From Candidatus Aminicenantota bacterium (GTDB taxonomy: Bacteria > Acidobacteriota > Aminicenantia > Aminicenantales > UBA4085): a stretch of 43,913 bases of DNA. A model generated the notes under the pieces. The model was not told the DNA's origin, searched no databases, and saw nothing but the letters and a program-made list of their open reading frames with translations. The translations under genes were made by a program, and so were the position numbers. Shown here piece by piece: positions 7,692 to 16,499 of this stretch (position 1 is the first letter of the stretch; every line of letters begins with the position of its first letter). The stretch covers positions 1-43,913 of the forward strand of contig JADGNV010000188.1 of assembly GCA_017883285.1 (NCBI GenBank), written 5' to 3'.

Positions 7692-10082
7692 TTATTTGCC
7701 CACCTGCACCTCGTAGAGCGAGACGCTCATCGGCGGCACGGTCAGCCGGCTCCCGAACGGCACGTTGGGGACCTCTTGGATTTTGATCACCGGCTCCTTC
7801 CCCGGATCGTTGTAGGCTTGAGGGTCGTTCCCCGTGATGAGATAGAGCCTGGCCGATTTCGGGACGCTCACGCCACTCCAAATCAGGGGCAGGGTCTGCG
7901 CCTCCCGCGTGGGATTGACGACGGCCACGGTCAGGACCTTCTTCCCCTCCTTCCAGGCGGCCGCGACGTCGAGCGGCTCGGGCGCGCCGCCGACCTTGAT
8001 CGGGACCGTGCCGTAGTGCGCCCGGTAGAGCTTGAGGACGAGCCCCGTCGTTTCGAACTCGGCCGCGGTCTTCGTCGTCTTGATCGCGCCGATGACGTTC
8101 ACCGTCTGCGCGTAGTTGGCCATGTAGATGATGTCGCTCTGCCGGAAGTATTCGTGAAGCCCGGCGGCGATCCCCAGCCCGTCCTTTAGGAAATAGCGCG
8201 TTCCCAACTCGCCGAAGACGTGCGGCCCGTACCAGTAGTTCCACTCGTCGAGGGCGACCCGGATGTCCTTGCCCTGGAGGGCCGGGATCGAGGTCCGATA
8301 CTTGCGGTGGGCATCGGCGATGCGCTTCACCTCCCGCGGGATCTGGGCGACGTGGCCCATCAGGCCGGGCATCTCCCCGCAATAGAAATGTTCGCTCATG
8401 AGATCCATGGCCTCGGCGTTCGCGGCGAGCATGCCCTCGCTCCAGCTCCCGACCGCCCCGACGGCGACCAGCCGGATCGAAGGGTCCTTGGCCCGCATTG
8501 CCTGGGCGAAGCGGGCGTGCTTCTTGACGTAGTCCGCGAGGGGCATGCTGCCGAGCTGCCAGCCGCCGTACATCTCGTTGCCGATCGACCAGAACTTGAC
8601 GACCCACGGCTGGGGATGGCCGTTCGCGGCACGCAGCCGGCCCATGGGCGTTTCGGCCGCGCCGTTCGCGTATTCGACCTCGTCGGCGGCCTGCGTCTCG
8701 TTGCCCTGGCCGCTATTGACCGAGATGTAGGGGTCGGTCCCGAGGAGGCGGCAGAAGTTCAGGAATTCATGGATCCCGACGTCGTGGTGCTCGACGCCGA
8801 GCCAGGCTGGGTTCTTGCGCGGCGGCCGCTTGTCGGGATCGCCCAACCCGTCGCGCCAGTTGTAGCCGCTGACGAAATTCCCGCCCGGCCAGCGATACAC
8901 CGGCGAGTCGAGCTCCTTGAGGACCTTGAGGACGTCGGGCCGGAAGCCGTCGACGTTGTCCTCGGGCATCAACGAAAGCGTCCCCACGAGGAAGGCTTCT
9001 TTTCCCGTGCTCGCGATCTCGAGGCGCGCGGCGGCGCTCGAGGCTTCGGCCTTGAAGGACAAGGGGACGGTTTTGTAGCCAGTGGTCAGGTCGGAAATTG
9101 TCAGCGTCTGCCGGTCGTTCATCCCGGCTCCCCAGACGAGGGAGACGCGGATCGGCAGCGCCCCGGGATCGGCCGCGAGGACGATGCGGCCCGTATAGCC
9201 CTTGCCCTTGATGACGGCCAGGTTCTCCTGGACGACGCCGCCCGCGTCGCCGTTCCCGCGGAGTCGGATCTCGGGGGCGTGGACGCCGACGTAGGGGCGG
9301 ATCGGGTTCATGCGGACGTTGCGCGCGTCGCCGACCGCCTTCCAGGGCGAATCCTTGTCGCCGACAGGGTAGTAGAACTTCCGGTCCTCGAGCATCTCGG
9401 CCCAGAGGCCCTGGTAGATGCAGCGGCCGAGGTGTTCGATGAACTGGCCGTAGATGTATTTCGAGATCGGAGCGCCGGTCCTGGCCGCGTCGATCGCCGC
9501 CGTCGGGTTCATGGGCTTCGACGACAGGAGCTCAAGGCGGACATCGTCGAACCAGGCCGCGCCCGTCGCCCTTCCCCATCCGCCGAACAGGCCGTTGATC
9601 TGGAGCGCGTCGTTGGCCTCGGTGTCGAACAAGAGTTCCACCCGGGTCCAGTCCTGCGTGCCGACGATGGGCTTCGTCTGGAGAGGGTCGAGGCCGTGGA
9701 TGTTGAAAAGCGCGCCCCGCGCCCGGCCGAGCGGCTTGACGTCCTGCGTCTTGATCCAGCCGGAGAGGCGGTATTTCGAGAAGGGCTTCACGGGCGCGAC
9801 GGTGCTCCAGGAGAGGTCCCCGCCCTCGGCCGAGCTGATCTTCGCGCTGCGACCGCCGGAATGGGCGACCGCCGCGTCGATTTCGAAAACGCCCCGGCCC
9901 TGGTGAGTCGCCTGGAACCAGCCTTTGGGCGCGGCGCCATCCATGTCTTCGAACGACGGATTGACGATGATGTTCGAGGCAACCGGCGCCGCCTGCCCGC
10001 TCGCTGCCGAGGACAGAGACGATTCGGATAAAAATAATATACAAGCAACCAACCCGACGATCATGAAAAGAGCTTTTTTCAT
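7692..10082 (-). CDS. GH51 alpha-L-arabinofuranosidase with N-terminal carbohydrate-binding region
   Basis: A 796-residue secreted enzyme that should release terminal alpha-L-arabinofuranose from arabinan, arabinoxylan or arabinogalactan. The start is ATG 10082 (MKKALFMIVGLVACILFLSE) with AGAGG 5 nt upstream. Residues about 35-190 resemble a CBM4/9-type jelly roll (NIIVNPSFEDMDGAAPKGWF). The GH51 barrel follows from about 205 (ISKYIYGQFIEHLGRCIYQG). The acid/base Glu503 lies in WSIGNEMYGG and the nucleophile Glu613 in VALDEWNYWYG. A beta-sandwich domain closes the protein. Length and motifs are complete. The GH127 stop is 364 bp upstream on the same strand, and that gap holds a structured leader and a short ORF; the truncated GH127 follows with no gap. 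Confidence 0.92.
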   Translation of the reverse strand: MKKALFMIVGLVACILFLSESSLSSAASGQAAPVASNIIVNPSFEDMDGAAPKGWFQATHQGRGVFEIDAAVAHSGGRSAKISSAEGGDLSWSTVAPVKPFSKYRLSGWIKTQDVKPLGRARGALFNIHGLDPLQTKPIVGTQDWTRVELLFDTEANDALQINGLFGGWGRATGAAWFDDVRLELLSSKPMNPTAAIDAARTGAPISKYIYGQFIEHLGRCIYQGLWAEMLEDRKFYYPVGDKDSPWKAVGDARNVRMNPIRPYVGVHAPEIRLRGNGDAGGVVQENLAVIKGKGYTGRIVLAADPGALPIRVSLVWGAGMNDRQTLTISDLTTGYKTVPLSFKAEASSAAARLEIASTGKEAFLVGTLSLMPEDNVDGFRPDVLKVLKELDSPVYRWPGGNFVSGYNWRDGLGDPDKRPPRKNPAWLGVEHHDVGIHEFLNFCRLLGTDPYISVNSGQGNETQAADEVEYANGAAETPMGRLRAANGHPQPWVVKFWSIGNEMYGGWQLGSMPLADYVKKHARFAQAMRAKDPSIRLVAVGAVGSWSEGMLAANAEAMDLMSEHFYCGEMPGLMGHVAQIPREVKRIADAHRKYRTSIPALQGKDIRVALDEWNYWYGPHVFGELGTRYFLKDGLGIAAGLHEYFRQSDIIYMANYAQTVNVIGAIKTTKTAAEFETTGLVLKLYRAHYGTVPIKVGGAPEPLDVAAAWKEGKKVLTVAVVNPTREAQTLPLIWSGVSVPKSARLYLITGNDPQAYNDPGKEPVIKIQEVPNVPFGSRLTVPPMSVSLYEVQVGK

Positions 10083-10161
10083 AATCCCCTCTTTCACATT
10101 ATTCGTTTTTTCGATTTCTTTTCACCCGGATGACAGCGGGGCCTCAAAACTCGTCAAGGTC

Positions 10162-10314
10162 TTAGTTTCTGAGGCGAGGAGGGCGCGGTTCGAAAACCGA
10201 TCTTCGGCCCGATCTCTTCCTTTGGCGCGGCGCGAGCCCCGGTCCCTCGAAGCGGCGGGGACCCGCCGCAATTCGAGAAAATAATTCCGAAGACGCCAAA
10301 AAACACCTTTTCAT
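10162..10314 (-). CDS. 50-residue basic ORF behind a near-perfect Shine-Dalgarno site
   Basis: ATG 10314 is preceded by GGAGGTGAT with 6 nt spacing, a nine-base match to the usual 16S anti-Shine-Dalgarno and the strongest ribosome site I noticed in this window. The ORF starts MKRCFLASSELFSRIAAG and continues with an Arg/Pro-rich tail ending PRPPRLRN. No family is recognised. The first codons lie inside one arm of a long inverted repeat with the upstream leader. It could be a leader peptide regulating GH51, a small secreted or membrane-active peptide, or a gene whose 3' end has drifted. GH51 starts 79 nt downstream. Confidence 0.45.
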   Translation of the reverse strand: MKRCFLASSELFSRIAAGPRRFEGPGLAPRQRKRSGRRSVFEPRPPRLRN

Positions 10315-10383
10315 AGTGATATCACCTCCCCTTCCCCTCCTGTAACCAGGAGGGGCCCCGAAACATGTAGGCGTCTTCGGGGC
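10287..10383 (-). promoter_or_regulatory. structured leader with two alternative stems upstream of GH51
   Basis: Reading the minus strand: CCGAAGACGCC (10380-10370) is perfectly complementary to GGCGTCTTCGG (10297-10287), an 11-bp stem enclosing the ribosome site and start of the 50-residue ORF. The 5' arm overlaps a competing stem, GCCCCGAA (10383-10376) with TTCGGGGC (10362-10355). Between them is a GC-rich hairpin, CCCCTCCTG-GTTA-CAGGAGGGG (10355-10334). The palindrome GTGATATCAC (10316-10325) lies between the ribosome site and the ATG. The two stems cannot form together, the usual architecture of a switch or attenuator. No ligand class is recognised. Confidence 0.5.
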
Positions 10384-10446
10384 ATGAGGCAAGAGCGACT
10401 GGGGCGGGAGTCGCGCCGTTCCTCACGCCGCTCCCCGCGCCCGGCC

Positions 10447-12873
10447 TCATTTCACCTTCCACTCTTGCACCCCGCTCGAGAACTTCTCCGGCAGCTTGAT
10501 CTCGAGCTTGATGGCCGAGGTCGTGACGGCCGCGAATTTCACGATATTATAGGCGTCCTTCGCCGCGCCGAACGGCCCCTCGGTCTTCACGGGAACCCAC
10601 GTTTCGCCGTCCTTGACGAACACCTTCCACGAGGCCGGGACGCGGCATTCGCCCCCGCCCGTGTCGTCGAACCAATAGACCGACGTTTCGGAGATGGTCG
10701 CGGGCGTCTGGAAATCGTATTGGATCCACTCGGTCGTGCCCTTCTTCGGCCACCAGTGGAGATAGCCGCGGTCATGGTCGTTGGAATCGCTCGGCTCGTA
10801 GAGATCGTGGACGGCCTCGATCCCCTTGCCGCCGGGCGAGCACGTCACCTTGGCCCGGGAGGCGAGGGTCGGCTCCGGCACGGGATACGCCTTTGCCGGC
10901 TCGCGCGCGATCCAGACCTCCATTTCGCTCTTTCCCCGGTGCGCCCAGGAATAATACGGGATGAGAGTGAGATTGCGCTTCTCGGCAACGAGCTTTCCGC
11001 CTTGGGTGCGATAGGCCGTGGCCTCGCCGCCGATGACGGTGATTCCGTTGAGGAGCGCCGGCTTGGCTTCGGCTTTCAGCACGGCCATGTCGGAGAGGAC
11101 AAGGTTGCTCACCGCCCCGTCGGAGTCCGGCCCTTCGGCGCAATAGACGAGCGGGCCGCGCTCGACCGCCGTCCGCCCGACATCGGACTTGACGTTTTCG
11201 TTCGCCAGGACCCTGTGCACAGGCATCGGCAGAACGATATCGACCGTGTCGTCCTTTTTCCAGGTACGCGCGATCGCGGCGTAGCCTTTTTCGATGTTCA
11301 GGGGAACGGCCTTGCCGTTGACCCGGACGACGGGCTTCTCCTTTGTTTCCTCGGCGTATCGGTAGAGGTCGCTCGGCAGGGGCTTTCCCAGCGCCCAGCC
11401 CGGGATGCGGACCATCAGGGTCCAGGCTGCCTCTTTCCCGGGCGCGACTTTGATCTTGATCTCGCCTTTCCAGGGATACTCGGTCGCGAGCGAAAGAGCG
11501 ACTTTGCCGGCGGCGGCCGCGATTTCGGCCGTCCCTTCGTTGTAGAGGTTCACATAGATTTTGTCGCCCTCGACGCCGTAGGCGAACCCGCCGAGCTCGG
11601 CGATGAAGCGGGCGACGTTCGGCGGGCAGCAGGCGCACGTAAACCAGGGCGTGCGCTCGTGCTGGCCGTGCGAGGCGAGCGGATTCGGATAGAAGAACGC
11701 GTCGCCGCTCATCCCGTAGCCCGAGAGGAAGGCGTTGTACGACGCCCGCTCGAACAGGTCCATGTATTTGCCGTCGCCGTAATAGAGGAACATCCGATAA
11801 TTCCAAAGGGCGTAGGCGATCGTGGCGCAGGTCTCGGCATAGCCGCTCGGGTTCGGGAGGTCATAGGCCGGGCCGAAGCCCTCGATGCCGCCCGCCGCCC
11901 CGATGCCGCCGGTGAGATAGAGCTTCCGGGCTACGATGTCCTCCCAGATCCTGTCCATCGCGGCCATGTAGCGCTTGTCGCCGGTGAGCGCCGCGACATC
12001 GGTGACGCCGGCGTAGAGATACGCCGCCCGGACGGCATGCCCCACGGCCTCGGTCTGTTGGACGACGGGCAGGTGGTCCTGGTTGTAGGACCCGTAGAGC
12101 TTGTGGCCGGCGGCGTTGCCCCGCTCGTCCACGAAAAACTTGGCCAGGGCGAGATATCGGGGTTCGCCGGTGGCCCGGTAGAGCTTGACCAGCCCCATCT
12201 CGGTCACCTCATGGCCCGGGACGAACTTGAGCTGGTCCTTGCCCGGCCCGAAGGTCTTGTCGAGGAAATCCGCGTTCTTGACGGCCAGGGCCAGGAAATT
12301 CTTCTTGCCGGTCGCCTGGAAGTGGGCCACGGCGGCTTCGAACATATGGCCGGCGCAATAAAGCTCGTGGCTGTCCCGCTCGTTCGTCCAGCGCTCCTTG
12401 CCCGACATGCGCGGCGCTTTCTGGGGGTTGATCGTCCGGGCCGTATAGATGTAGCCGTCGGGCTCCATGGCGGCCGCGATCTTGGCGATCCAGATGTCGA
12501 GGTCCTTCTCGAGTCCAGGGTCGGGTTGAAGCATCAGGCCGTAGGACGCCGCTTCGATGACCTTGTAGACGTCGGAATCGTCGAAAGCGTAGGCCGTGGC
12601 GAACTTGCCGTCCTTCGCCCCCTTGAGCGCGGCCGCGGCCAGCTCGAAGTTCCGGATCCGGCCCGTGTCCTCGCATTCCTTCATCGTGTGGCGGATGGTC
12701 ACGGCGAGGTCGGTCTTCTGCCGCGTCCCCCAGAAACCGCCGGTGAATTTCACGGCGGTCTGCGGCACGGACGTGACCGCGTAATCGGACTGGGCCGGGC
12801 CGGCGGCGCTCCCGCCGGCGAACAAAGCGGCGGCAAACAGCCAAAGGACAAGGCTTCGAAGGGCGGTTTTCAT
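10447..12873 (-). CDS. GH127 beta-L-arabinofuranosidase with C-terminal discoidin-like domain
   Basis: An 808-residue secreted protein. The family hydrolyses beta-L-arabinofuranosides by retention with a cysteine nucleophile held at a Zn-cysteine site. The expected ligands are visible: Glu347 and Cys349 in ETCATIAYALWN, and Cys415-Cys416 in CACCPPNVAR. The signal peptide is about residues 1-25; the (alpha/alpha)6 barrel runs from about 40 to 430 and beta-sandwiches follow to about 640. Residues about 690-808 (LHWWPKKGTTEWIQYDFQTP, KVFVKDGETWVPV) resemble an F5/8 type C sugar-binding domain. GAGGAG precedes the ATG by about 9 nt. It is first in the minus-strand cluster with GH51 and the gapped GH127, and diverges from GH78. 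An ATTATAAT box at 12939-12946 could serve as -10, without a clear -35. Confidence 0.9.
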   Translation of the reverse strand: MKTALRSLVLWLFAAALFAGGSAAGPAQSDYAVTSVPQTAVKFTGGFWGTRQKTDLAVTIRHTMKECEDTGRIRNFELAAAALKGAKDGKFATAYAFDDSDVYKVIEAASYGLMLQPDPGLEKDLDIWIAKIAAAMEPDGYIYTARTINPQKAPRMSGKERWTNERDSHELYCAGHMFEAAVAHFQATGKKNFLALAVKNADFLDKTFGPGKDQLKFVPGHEVTEMGLVKLYRATGEPRYLALAKFFVDERGNAAGHKLYGSYNQDHLPVVQQTEAVGHAVRAAYLYAGVTDVAALTGDKRYMAAMDRIWEDIVARKLYLTGGIGAAGGIEGFGPAYDLPNPSGYAETCATIAYALWNYRMFLYYGDGKYMDLFERASYNAFLSGYGMSGDAFFYPNPLASHGQHERTPWFTCACCPPNVARFIAELGGFAYGVEGDKIYVNLYNEGTAEIAAAAGKVALSLATEYPWKGEIKIKVAPGKEAAWTLMVRIPGWALGKPLPSDLYRYAEETKEKPVVRVNGKAVPLNIEKGYAAIARTWKKDDTVDIVLPMPVHRVLANENVKSDVGRTAVERGPLVYCAEGPDSDGAVSNLVLSDMAVLKAEAKPALLNGITVIGGEATAYRTQGGKLVAEKRNLTLIPYYSWAHRGKSEMEVWIAREPAKAYPVPEPTLASRAKVTCSPGGKGIEAVHDLYEPSDSNDHDRGYLHWWPKKGTTEWIQYDFQTPATISETSVYWFDDTGGGECRVPASWKVFVKDGETWVPVKTEGPFGAAKDAYNIVKFAAVTTSAIKLEIKLPEKFSSGVQEWKVK

Positions 12874-12959
12874 GCGTGTGCTCTCCTCTTCAAAATCGAA
12901 AAAATCACTCCAGGAATGAGGTTGTCACTCTATTTGGGATTATAATATGTTTTCACTTG

Positions 12960-13051
12960 TCGTTGCGAGTCATCTCGCTCTGGCGAGATGGCGAAGCAAT
13001 CTCCTCCAATTAAGAGGGGATTGCCGCGCTCCCTTCGGTCGCTCGCAACGA
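12960..13051. repeat. palindromic hairpin repeat between divergent GH127 and GH78
   Basis: Perfect terminal inverted repeats TCGTTGCGAG (12960-12969) and CTCGCAACGA (13042-13051) bound a second internal stem, GCAATC with GATTGC, extended by TCCTC/GAGGG. The look is that of the small palindromic intergenic repeats common in this kind of genome. The right half (13025-13053) is repeated with one mismatch at 23366-23394. It sits just upstream of the GH78 ribosome site and may affect expression of either neighbour. Confidence 0.65.
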
Positions 13052-13076
13052 CATCAACACGCCCAGAGAGGTCAAC

Positions 13077-15836
13077 ATGCCCCGAAGCCGGTTATTGATC
13101 GCTGTGAAAAATATTTCGCTCGCGGCGATCGCCCTCGTCCTTCTCTTGGGTACGTCGGGGACCGTCGTCTCCGCACCGCCGACGCTTCTGCCGACGCGCC
13201 TCCTCGCCGACGGCGCCTCCAGCCCCCTCGGCCTCGACGCCGCCTCACCAAGGCTGGCCTGGCGGTTTGAAAGCGGGGAGCGCGGGCAGCGCCAGATGGC
13301 CTACCGGATCCTCGTCGCCTCGACGAAAGAGCTCCTCGTCCGCGATCAAGGCGACCTCTGGGACAGCGGCCAGGTGGCCTCCGACGAAACGTTCGGCATT
13401 CCCTATGCGGGCCGACCGTTGCGCTCCTTCGAACGCGCTTACTGGAAGGTCCGCGCCTGGGACAAGGACCACAAGGAAACGTCCTGGAGCGGCGTCGAGA
13501 CCTGGACGATGGGCGTTCTCAGCGCCTCCGATTGGCGGGCCTCCTGGATCGGCGCGCCCGCGGGCCGGCCGCCCGCCGACGCGATGCTCCTCCGGCGCGA
13601 GTTCGCCGTGCGGCCGGGGATCGTCCGGGCCGTCGCATATGTCTGCGGGCTCGGGACCTACGAAATGACCATCGACGGCCGCCGCGTCGGCGAGGACCTG
13701 CTGACCCCCGGCTGGACCAAATTCGACAAGACCTGCCTCTATGACTCCTACGATGTCACGGCCCTCCTCCGGGCCGGCCGCAACGGCCTCGGCCTTCTCG
13801 TGGCCAACGGGTTCTACAACGTCCGGGCCGGACGTTACACGAAATACAAAGGCTCGTTTGGGCCCATCAAGGCGATCGCCCTCCTCCGGCTCGAGTATGC
13901 CGACGGCGCGGCCGAATTCGTCGGGACGGACGCCTCGTGGCGCCACGATCCGGGCCCCATCACGTTTTCCTGCATGTACGGCGGGGAGGACTACGACGCC
14001 CGGCTCGAAAGGCGCGGCTGGGACGGGCCGGGCTTCGACGACTCCGCCTGGGCGGCCGCGGCCGTCCTGCCGGAGCCGGGCGGCGCGCTCCGGGGCACGT
14101 CGTTCGCCGCGCCGCCCATCCGGGCGATCGAACGGCTGGAGCCGGCCGCGGTCCGCGAGATCGGCCCCGCCGTCGCGGTTTACGACCTCGGCCAGAACGC
14201 GCCGATCATGCTCGCGCTCGAAGCGCGCGGGCCGGCCGGCTCGTCCGTCCGGGTGACGCCGGCCGAGCTCGTCAAGGCCGACGGCACGGTCGACCGGGGA
14301 TCGAGCGGCGGCGGCGAATCCTACTGGCAATACACCTTGGCCGGCCGCGGGCGCGAGACCTATCGGGCGAAGTTCTTCACCCACGGCGCCCGCTATCTTC
14401 AAGTCGAGCTCCGTCCCGCTTCGACCGACGCGCCGCGGCCCGAGGTCATCTCGCTCGAAGGGATCGTCGTTCATTCGTCCTCAACCCCCATCGGCGATTT
14501 CGCCAGCTCGAGCGGGCTCTTCAACCGCATCCGGACGCTCATCCGCTGGGCCCAGCGGGCCAACACCATGAGCCTGATCTCCGACTGCCCGCACCGCGAG
14601 CGGCTCGGCTGGCTGGAGCAGTATCACCTCAACGGGCCGTCGCTGCGCTACGAGTGGGACCTCGGCCGCCTCTTCGCCAAAACCATGACCGATATGGCCG
14701 ACTCTCAGCTCGCCGACGGCCTCGTGCCCGACATCGCGCCCGAGTACACGGTCTTTTCCGGCGGCTTCCGCGATTCGCCCGAGTGGGGCAGCGCCGCGGT
14801 CCTCGTCCCGTGGCAGCAATACGAATGGACGGGAGACCTCGATCTCCTGCGCCGCTTTTACGATGTCATGAAGCGCTACGTCGATTATCTCGCGACCAAG
14901 GCCAAGGGGCAGATCGTCTCCCACGGCCTCGGCGACTGGTACGACCTCGGCCCGAAGCCGCCCGGCGAAGCGCAGCTCACGCCCAAAGCGCTGACGGCCA
15001 CGGCCTTCTATTATTACGACACCCGGGTCCTGGAGTGGACGGCGGCGCTCCTGGGGAAGACGGACGACGCCAGGATCTACGCCGCGCGCGCCGACAAAAT
15101 CCGCGAGGCGTTCAACGCGGCCTTTTTCGATCCGTCCTCCTGCATTTATGCAGGAGGGTCGCAGGCGGCAAACTCCATCCCCCTGGTCATGGACCTCGTC
15201 CCTGCGGAGCGGAGGGCGGCCGTCCTGGAGGCCGTGGTAGCGGACGTGCGCCGGCGCGGCAACGCGCTGACCGCGGGCGACGTGGGCTACCGCTATCTTC
15301 TTCGGGCGCTGGCCGACGGCGGCCGCTCGGACGTCATCTTCGACATGAACGCCCAATCGGAGAAGCCGGGTTACGGCTACCAGCTCAAGATGGGAGCAAC
15401 GAGCCTGACCGAGGCCTGGGACGCCGGGCGCGCCTCGTCCCAAAACCACTTCATGTTGGGCCACATCATGGAATGGTTCTACCATGACCTGGCCGGCATC
15501 GCCGGCGACCCGGCGGGCCCGGGATTCAAGAAGATCAGGATCCGGCCCGAGCCGGTCGGCGGGCTGACCTGGGCGCGGGGGAGCCTGGATTCGGTCCGCG
15601 GCCGGATCGTATCCGACTGGCGGATCGAGGGAGGGAAGTTCAAGCTGGCCGTGACCATTCCCCCAAATTCGACGGCCCGGGTCTACGTGCCCGCCGACGA
15701 GGCGGGCAGCGTGAAGGAGAACGGGCGGCCGGCCGCAGACAGCCCCGGCGTCGAGTTCAGCGGTCGCGAGGACGGCTGGGCCGTGTTCTCCGTCGGATCG
15801 GGCCGCTATGTCTTCGAAACCGCTTGGAAAAAATGA
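13077..15836 (+). CDS. GH78 alpha-L-rhamnosidase
   Basis: A 919-residue secreted protein with a signal peptide (about 1-32). The N-terminal Ig-like domain carries PRLAWRFESGERGQRQMAYR and a WKVRAWD motif. The rhamnosidase beta-domains follow (VCGLGTYEMTIDGRRVGEDL, PGWTKFDK). The (alpha/alpha)6 catalytic barrel begins at about 480, with the acidic active-site motif SDCPHRERLGWLEQ, then GGFRDSPEWGSA and GATSLTEAWDAG. A C-terminal beta-sandwich contains VRGRIVSDWRIEGGKFKL. The protein looks complete. It would cleave terminal alpha-L-rhamnose from rhamnogalacturonan, arabinogalactan protein or glycosides. GAGAGG lies 5-6 nt before the ATG. It is transcribed away from the arabinofuranosidase cluster, which supports a shared role in degrading pectin side chains. 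No rhamnose catabolic genes are in the window. Confidence 0.92.
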   Translation: MPRSRLLIAVKNISLAAIALVLLLGTSGTVVSAPPTLLPTRLLADGASSPLGLDAASPRLAWRFESGERGQRQMAYRILVASTKELLVRDQGDLWDSGQVASDETFGIPYAGRPLRSFERAYWKVRAWDKDHKETSWSGVETWTMGVLSASDWRASWIGAPAGRPPADAMLLRREFAVRPGIVRAVAYVCGLGTYEMTIDGRRVGEDLLTPGWTKFDKTCLYDSYDVTALLRAGRNGLGLLVANGFYNVRAGRYTKYKGSFGPIKAIALLRLEYADGAAEFVGTDASWRHDPGPITFSCMYGGEDYDARLERRGWDGPGFDDSAWAAAAVLPEPGGALRGTSFAAPPIRAIERLEPAAVREIGPAVAVYDLGQNAPIMLALEARGPAGSSVRVTPAELVKADGTVDRGSSGGGESYWQYTLAGRGRETYRAKFFTHGARYLQVELRPASTDAPRPEVISLEGIVVHSSSTPIGDFASSSGLFNRIRTLIRWAQRANTMSLISDCPHRERLGWLEQYHLNGPSLRYEWDLGRLFAKTMTDMADSQLADGLVPDIAPEYTVFSGGFRDSPEWGSAAVLVPWQQYEWTGDLDLLRRFYDVMKRYVDYLATKAKGQIVSHGLGDWYDLGPKPPGEAQLTPKALTATAFYYYDTRVLEWTAALLGKTDDARIYAARADKIREAFNAAFFDPSSCIYAGGSQAANSIPLVMDLVPAERRAAVLEAVVADVRRRGNALTAGDVGYRYLLRALADGGRSDVIFDMNAQSEKPGYGYQLKMGATSLTEAWDAGRASSQNHFMLGHIMEWFYHDLAGIAGDPAGPGFKKIRIRPEPVGGLTWARGSLDSVRGRIVSDWRIEGGKFKLAVTIPPNSTARVYVPADEAGSVKENGRPAADSPGVEFSGREDGWAVFSVGSGRYVFETAWKK
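15136..15157 (+). repeat. perfect hairpin inside the GH78 coding region
   Basis: CCTCCTGCAT (15136-15145) and ATGCAGGAGG (15148-15157) are perfect complements separated by TT. The stretch encodes SSCIYAGG, within the region where relatives usually have a short loop before AGGSQ. A stem this perfect in coding sequence is unusual. The frame is not disturbed. Confidence 0.5.
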
Positions 15837-15862
15837 GAAAGGGCGGCAGGGCGGGACCGCCG

Positions 15863-15891
15863 TTGACATGCGCCGCCCCCGGGATTAGGAT
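15863..15891 (+). promoter_or_regulatory. sigma70-like promoter of the small secreted protein
   Basis: Perfect TTGACA at 15863-15868, 17-bp spacer, TAGGAT at 15886-15891 (4 of 6). Transcription would begin near 15898, about 40 nt before the ATG at 15939. It lies just past the GH78 stop, so the next gene has its own promoter. Confidence 0.55.
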
Positions 15892-15938
15892 GAATTCCGG
15901 GCGGGACCGACAGAGTCGGCCGCGGCGAGGAGAAGACC

Positions 15939-16499
15939 ATGAAAAGATTCGCTGTCCATATAGTGGCCGTCGGCCTGCTGGCCGTCATTCTGGTGAGCGC
16001 TCATCCGGCCTACGGGGCTGTCGTGTCGTTCCGCGCCCGGCTGTATTCGAGCATCGCCGGCGCGCCCCCCTACAACGTCAAGATTGATATCACCGAGTTC
16101 TCGCCCGCGGAAGAGTCGCTGAAGCTCGTCGAATACATGGCCAAGGGCGACGATACCGGCTTCTACGCCATGCTCCGCGGCCTGAACAAGGGCAGCCTGC
16201 AATTCATCGGCAGCCTGGGGTTGAACATCAAGTTCAACGTCGCCCAGGAATACGAGACCGAAAAGGGCATCCGGATCGTCCTCATGACCGAGGGCCGGAG
16301 CGTGGAGCCGGGCACGTCCAAGTTCCTGAACGTCCCCTGGCGCTTCCTCCTCGTCTTCCTGGACCTCGACAAGAACTACAATGGCTCGGGACGGATCTAC
16401 GAGGACGCGGCGCTCGGCGCGACGCCCGCCGGGAACATCACTCTCGCTTCCTCCTACACGATCTCGAAGGAACTCGTGAACGTCCGGCTGGTGAAATAA
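15939..16499 (+). CDS. small secreted protein of unknown function
   Basis: A 186-residue protein with a clear signal peptide (MKRFAVHIVAVGLLAVILVS, cleavage likely after AYG). The mature part is strand-rich and contains FRARLYSSIAGAPPYNVKID, YMAKGDDTGFYAML and VPWRFLLVFLDLDKNYNGSG. No catalytic motif or known domain is recognised; a small beta-sandwich or lipocalin-like fold is possible but not shown. GAGGAGA precedes the ATG by 6-7 nt, and a TTGACA promoter lies upstream. It is not obviously linked to its neighbours. Confidence 0.75.
   Translation: MKRFAVHIVAVGLLAVILVSAHPAYGAVVSFRARLYSSIAGAPPYNVKIDITEFSPAEESLKLVEYMAKGDDTGFYAMLRGLNKGSLQFIGSLGLNIKFNVAQEYETEKGIRIVLMTEGRSVEPGTSKFLNVPWRFLLVFLDLDKNYNGSGRIYEDAALGATPAGNITLASSYTISKELVNVRLVK

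Noticed and set aside
10384-12945. 853-residue ORF opposite GH127
   Set aside because: Antisense shadow of a gene with complete catalytic motifs; repetitive Asp/Val/Arg composition and no start signal.
12941-12946. TATAAT as a promoter for GH78
   Set aside because: No -35 element at 16-18 bp on the plus strand; the palindromic ATTATAAT could serve either direction but cannot be assigned.
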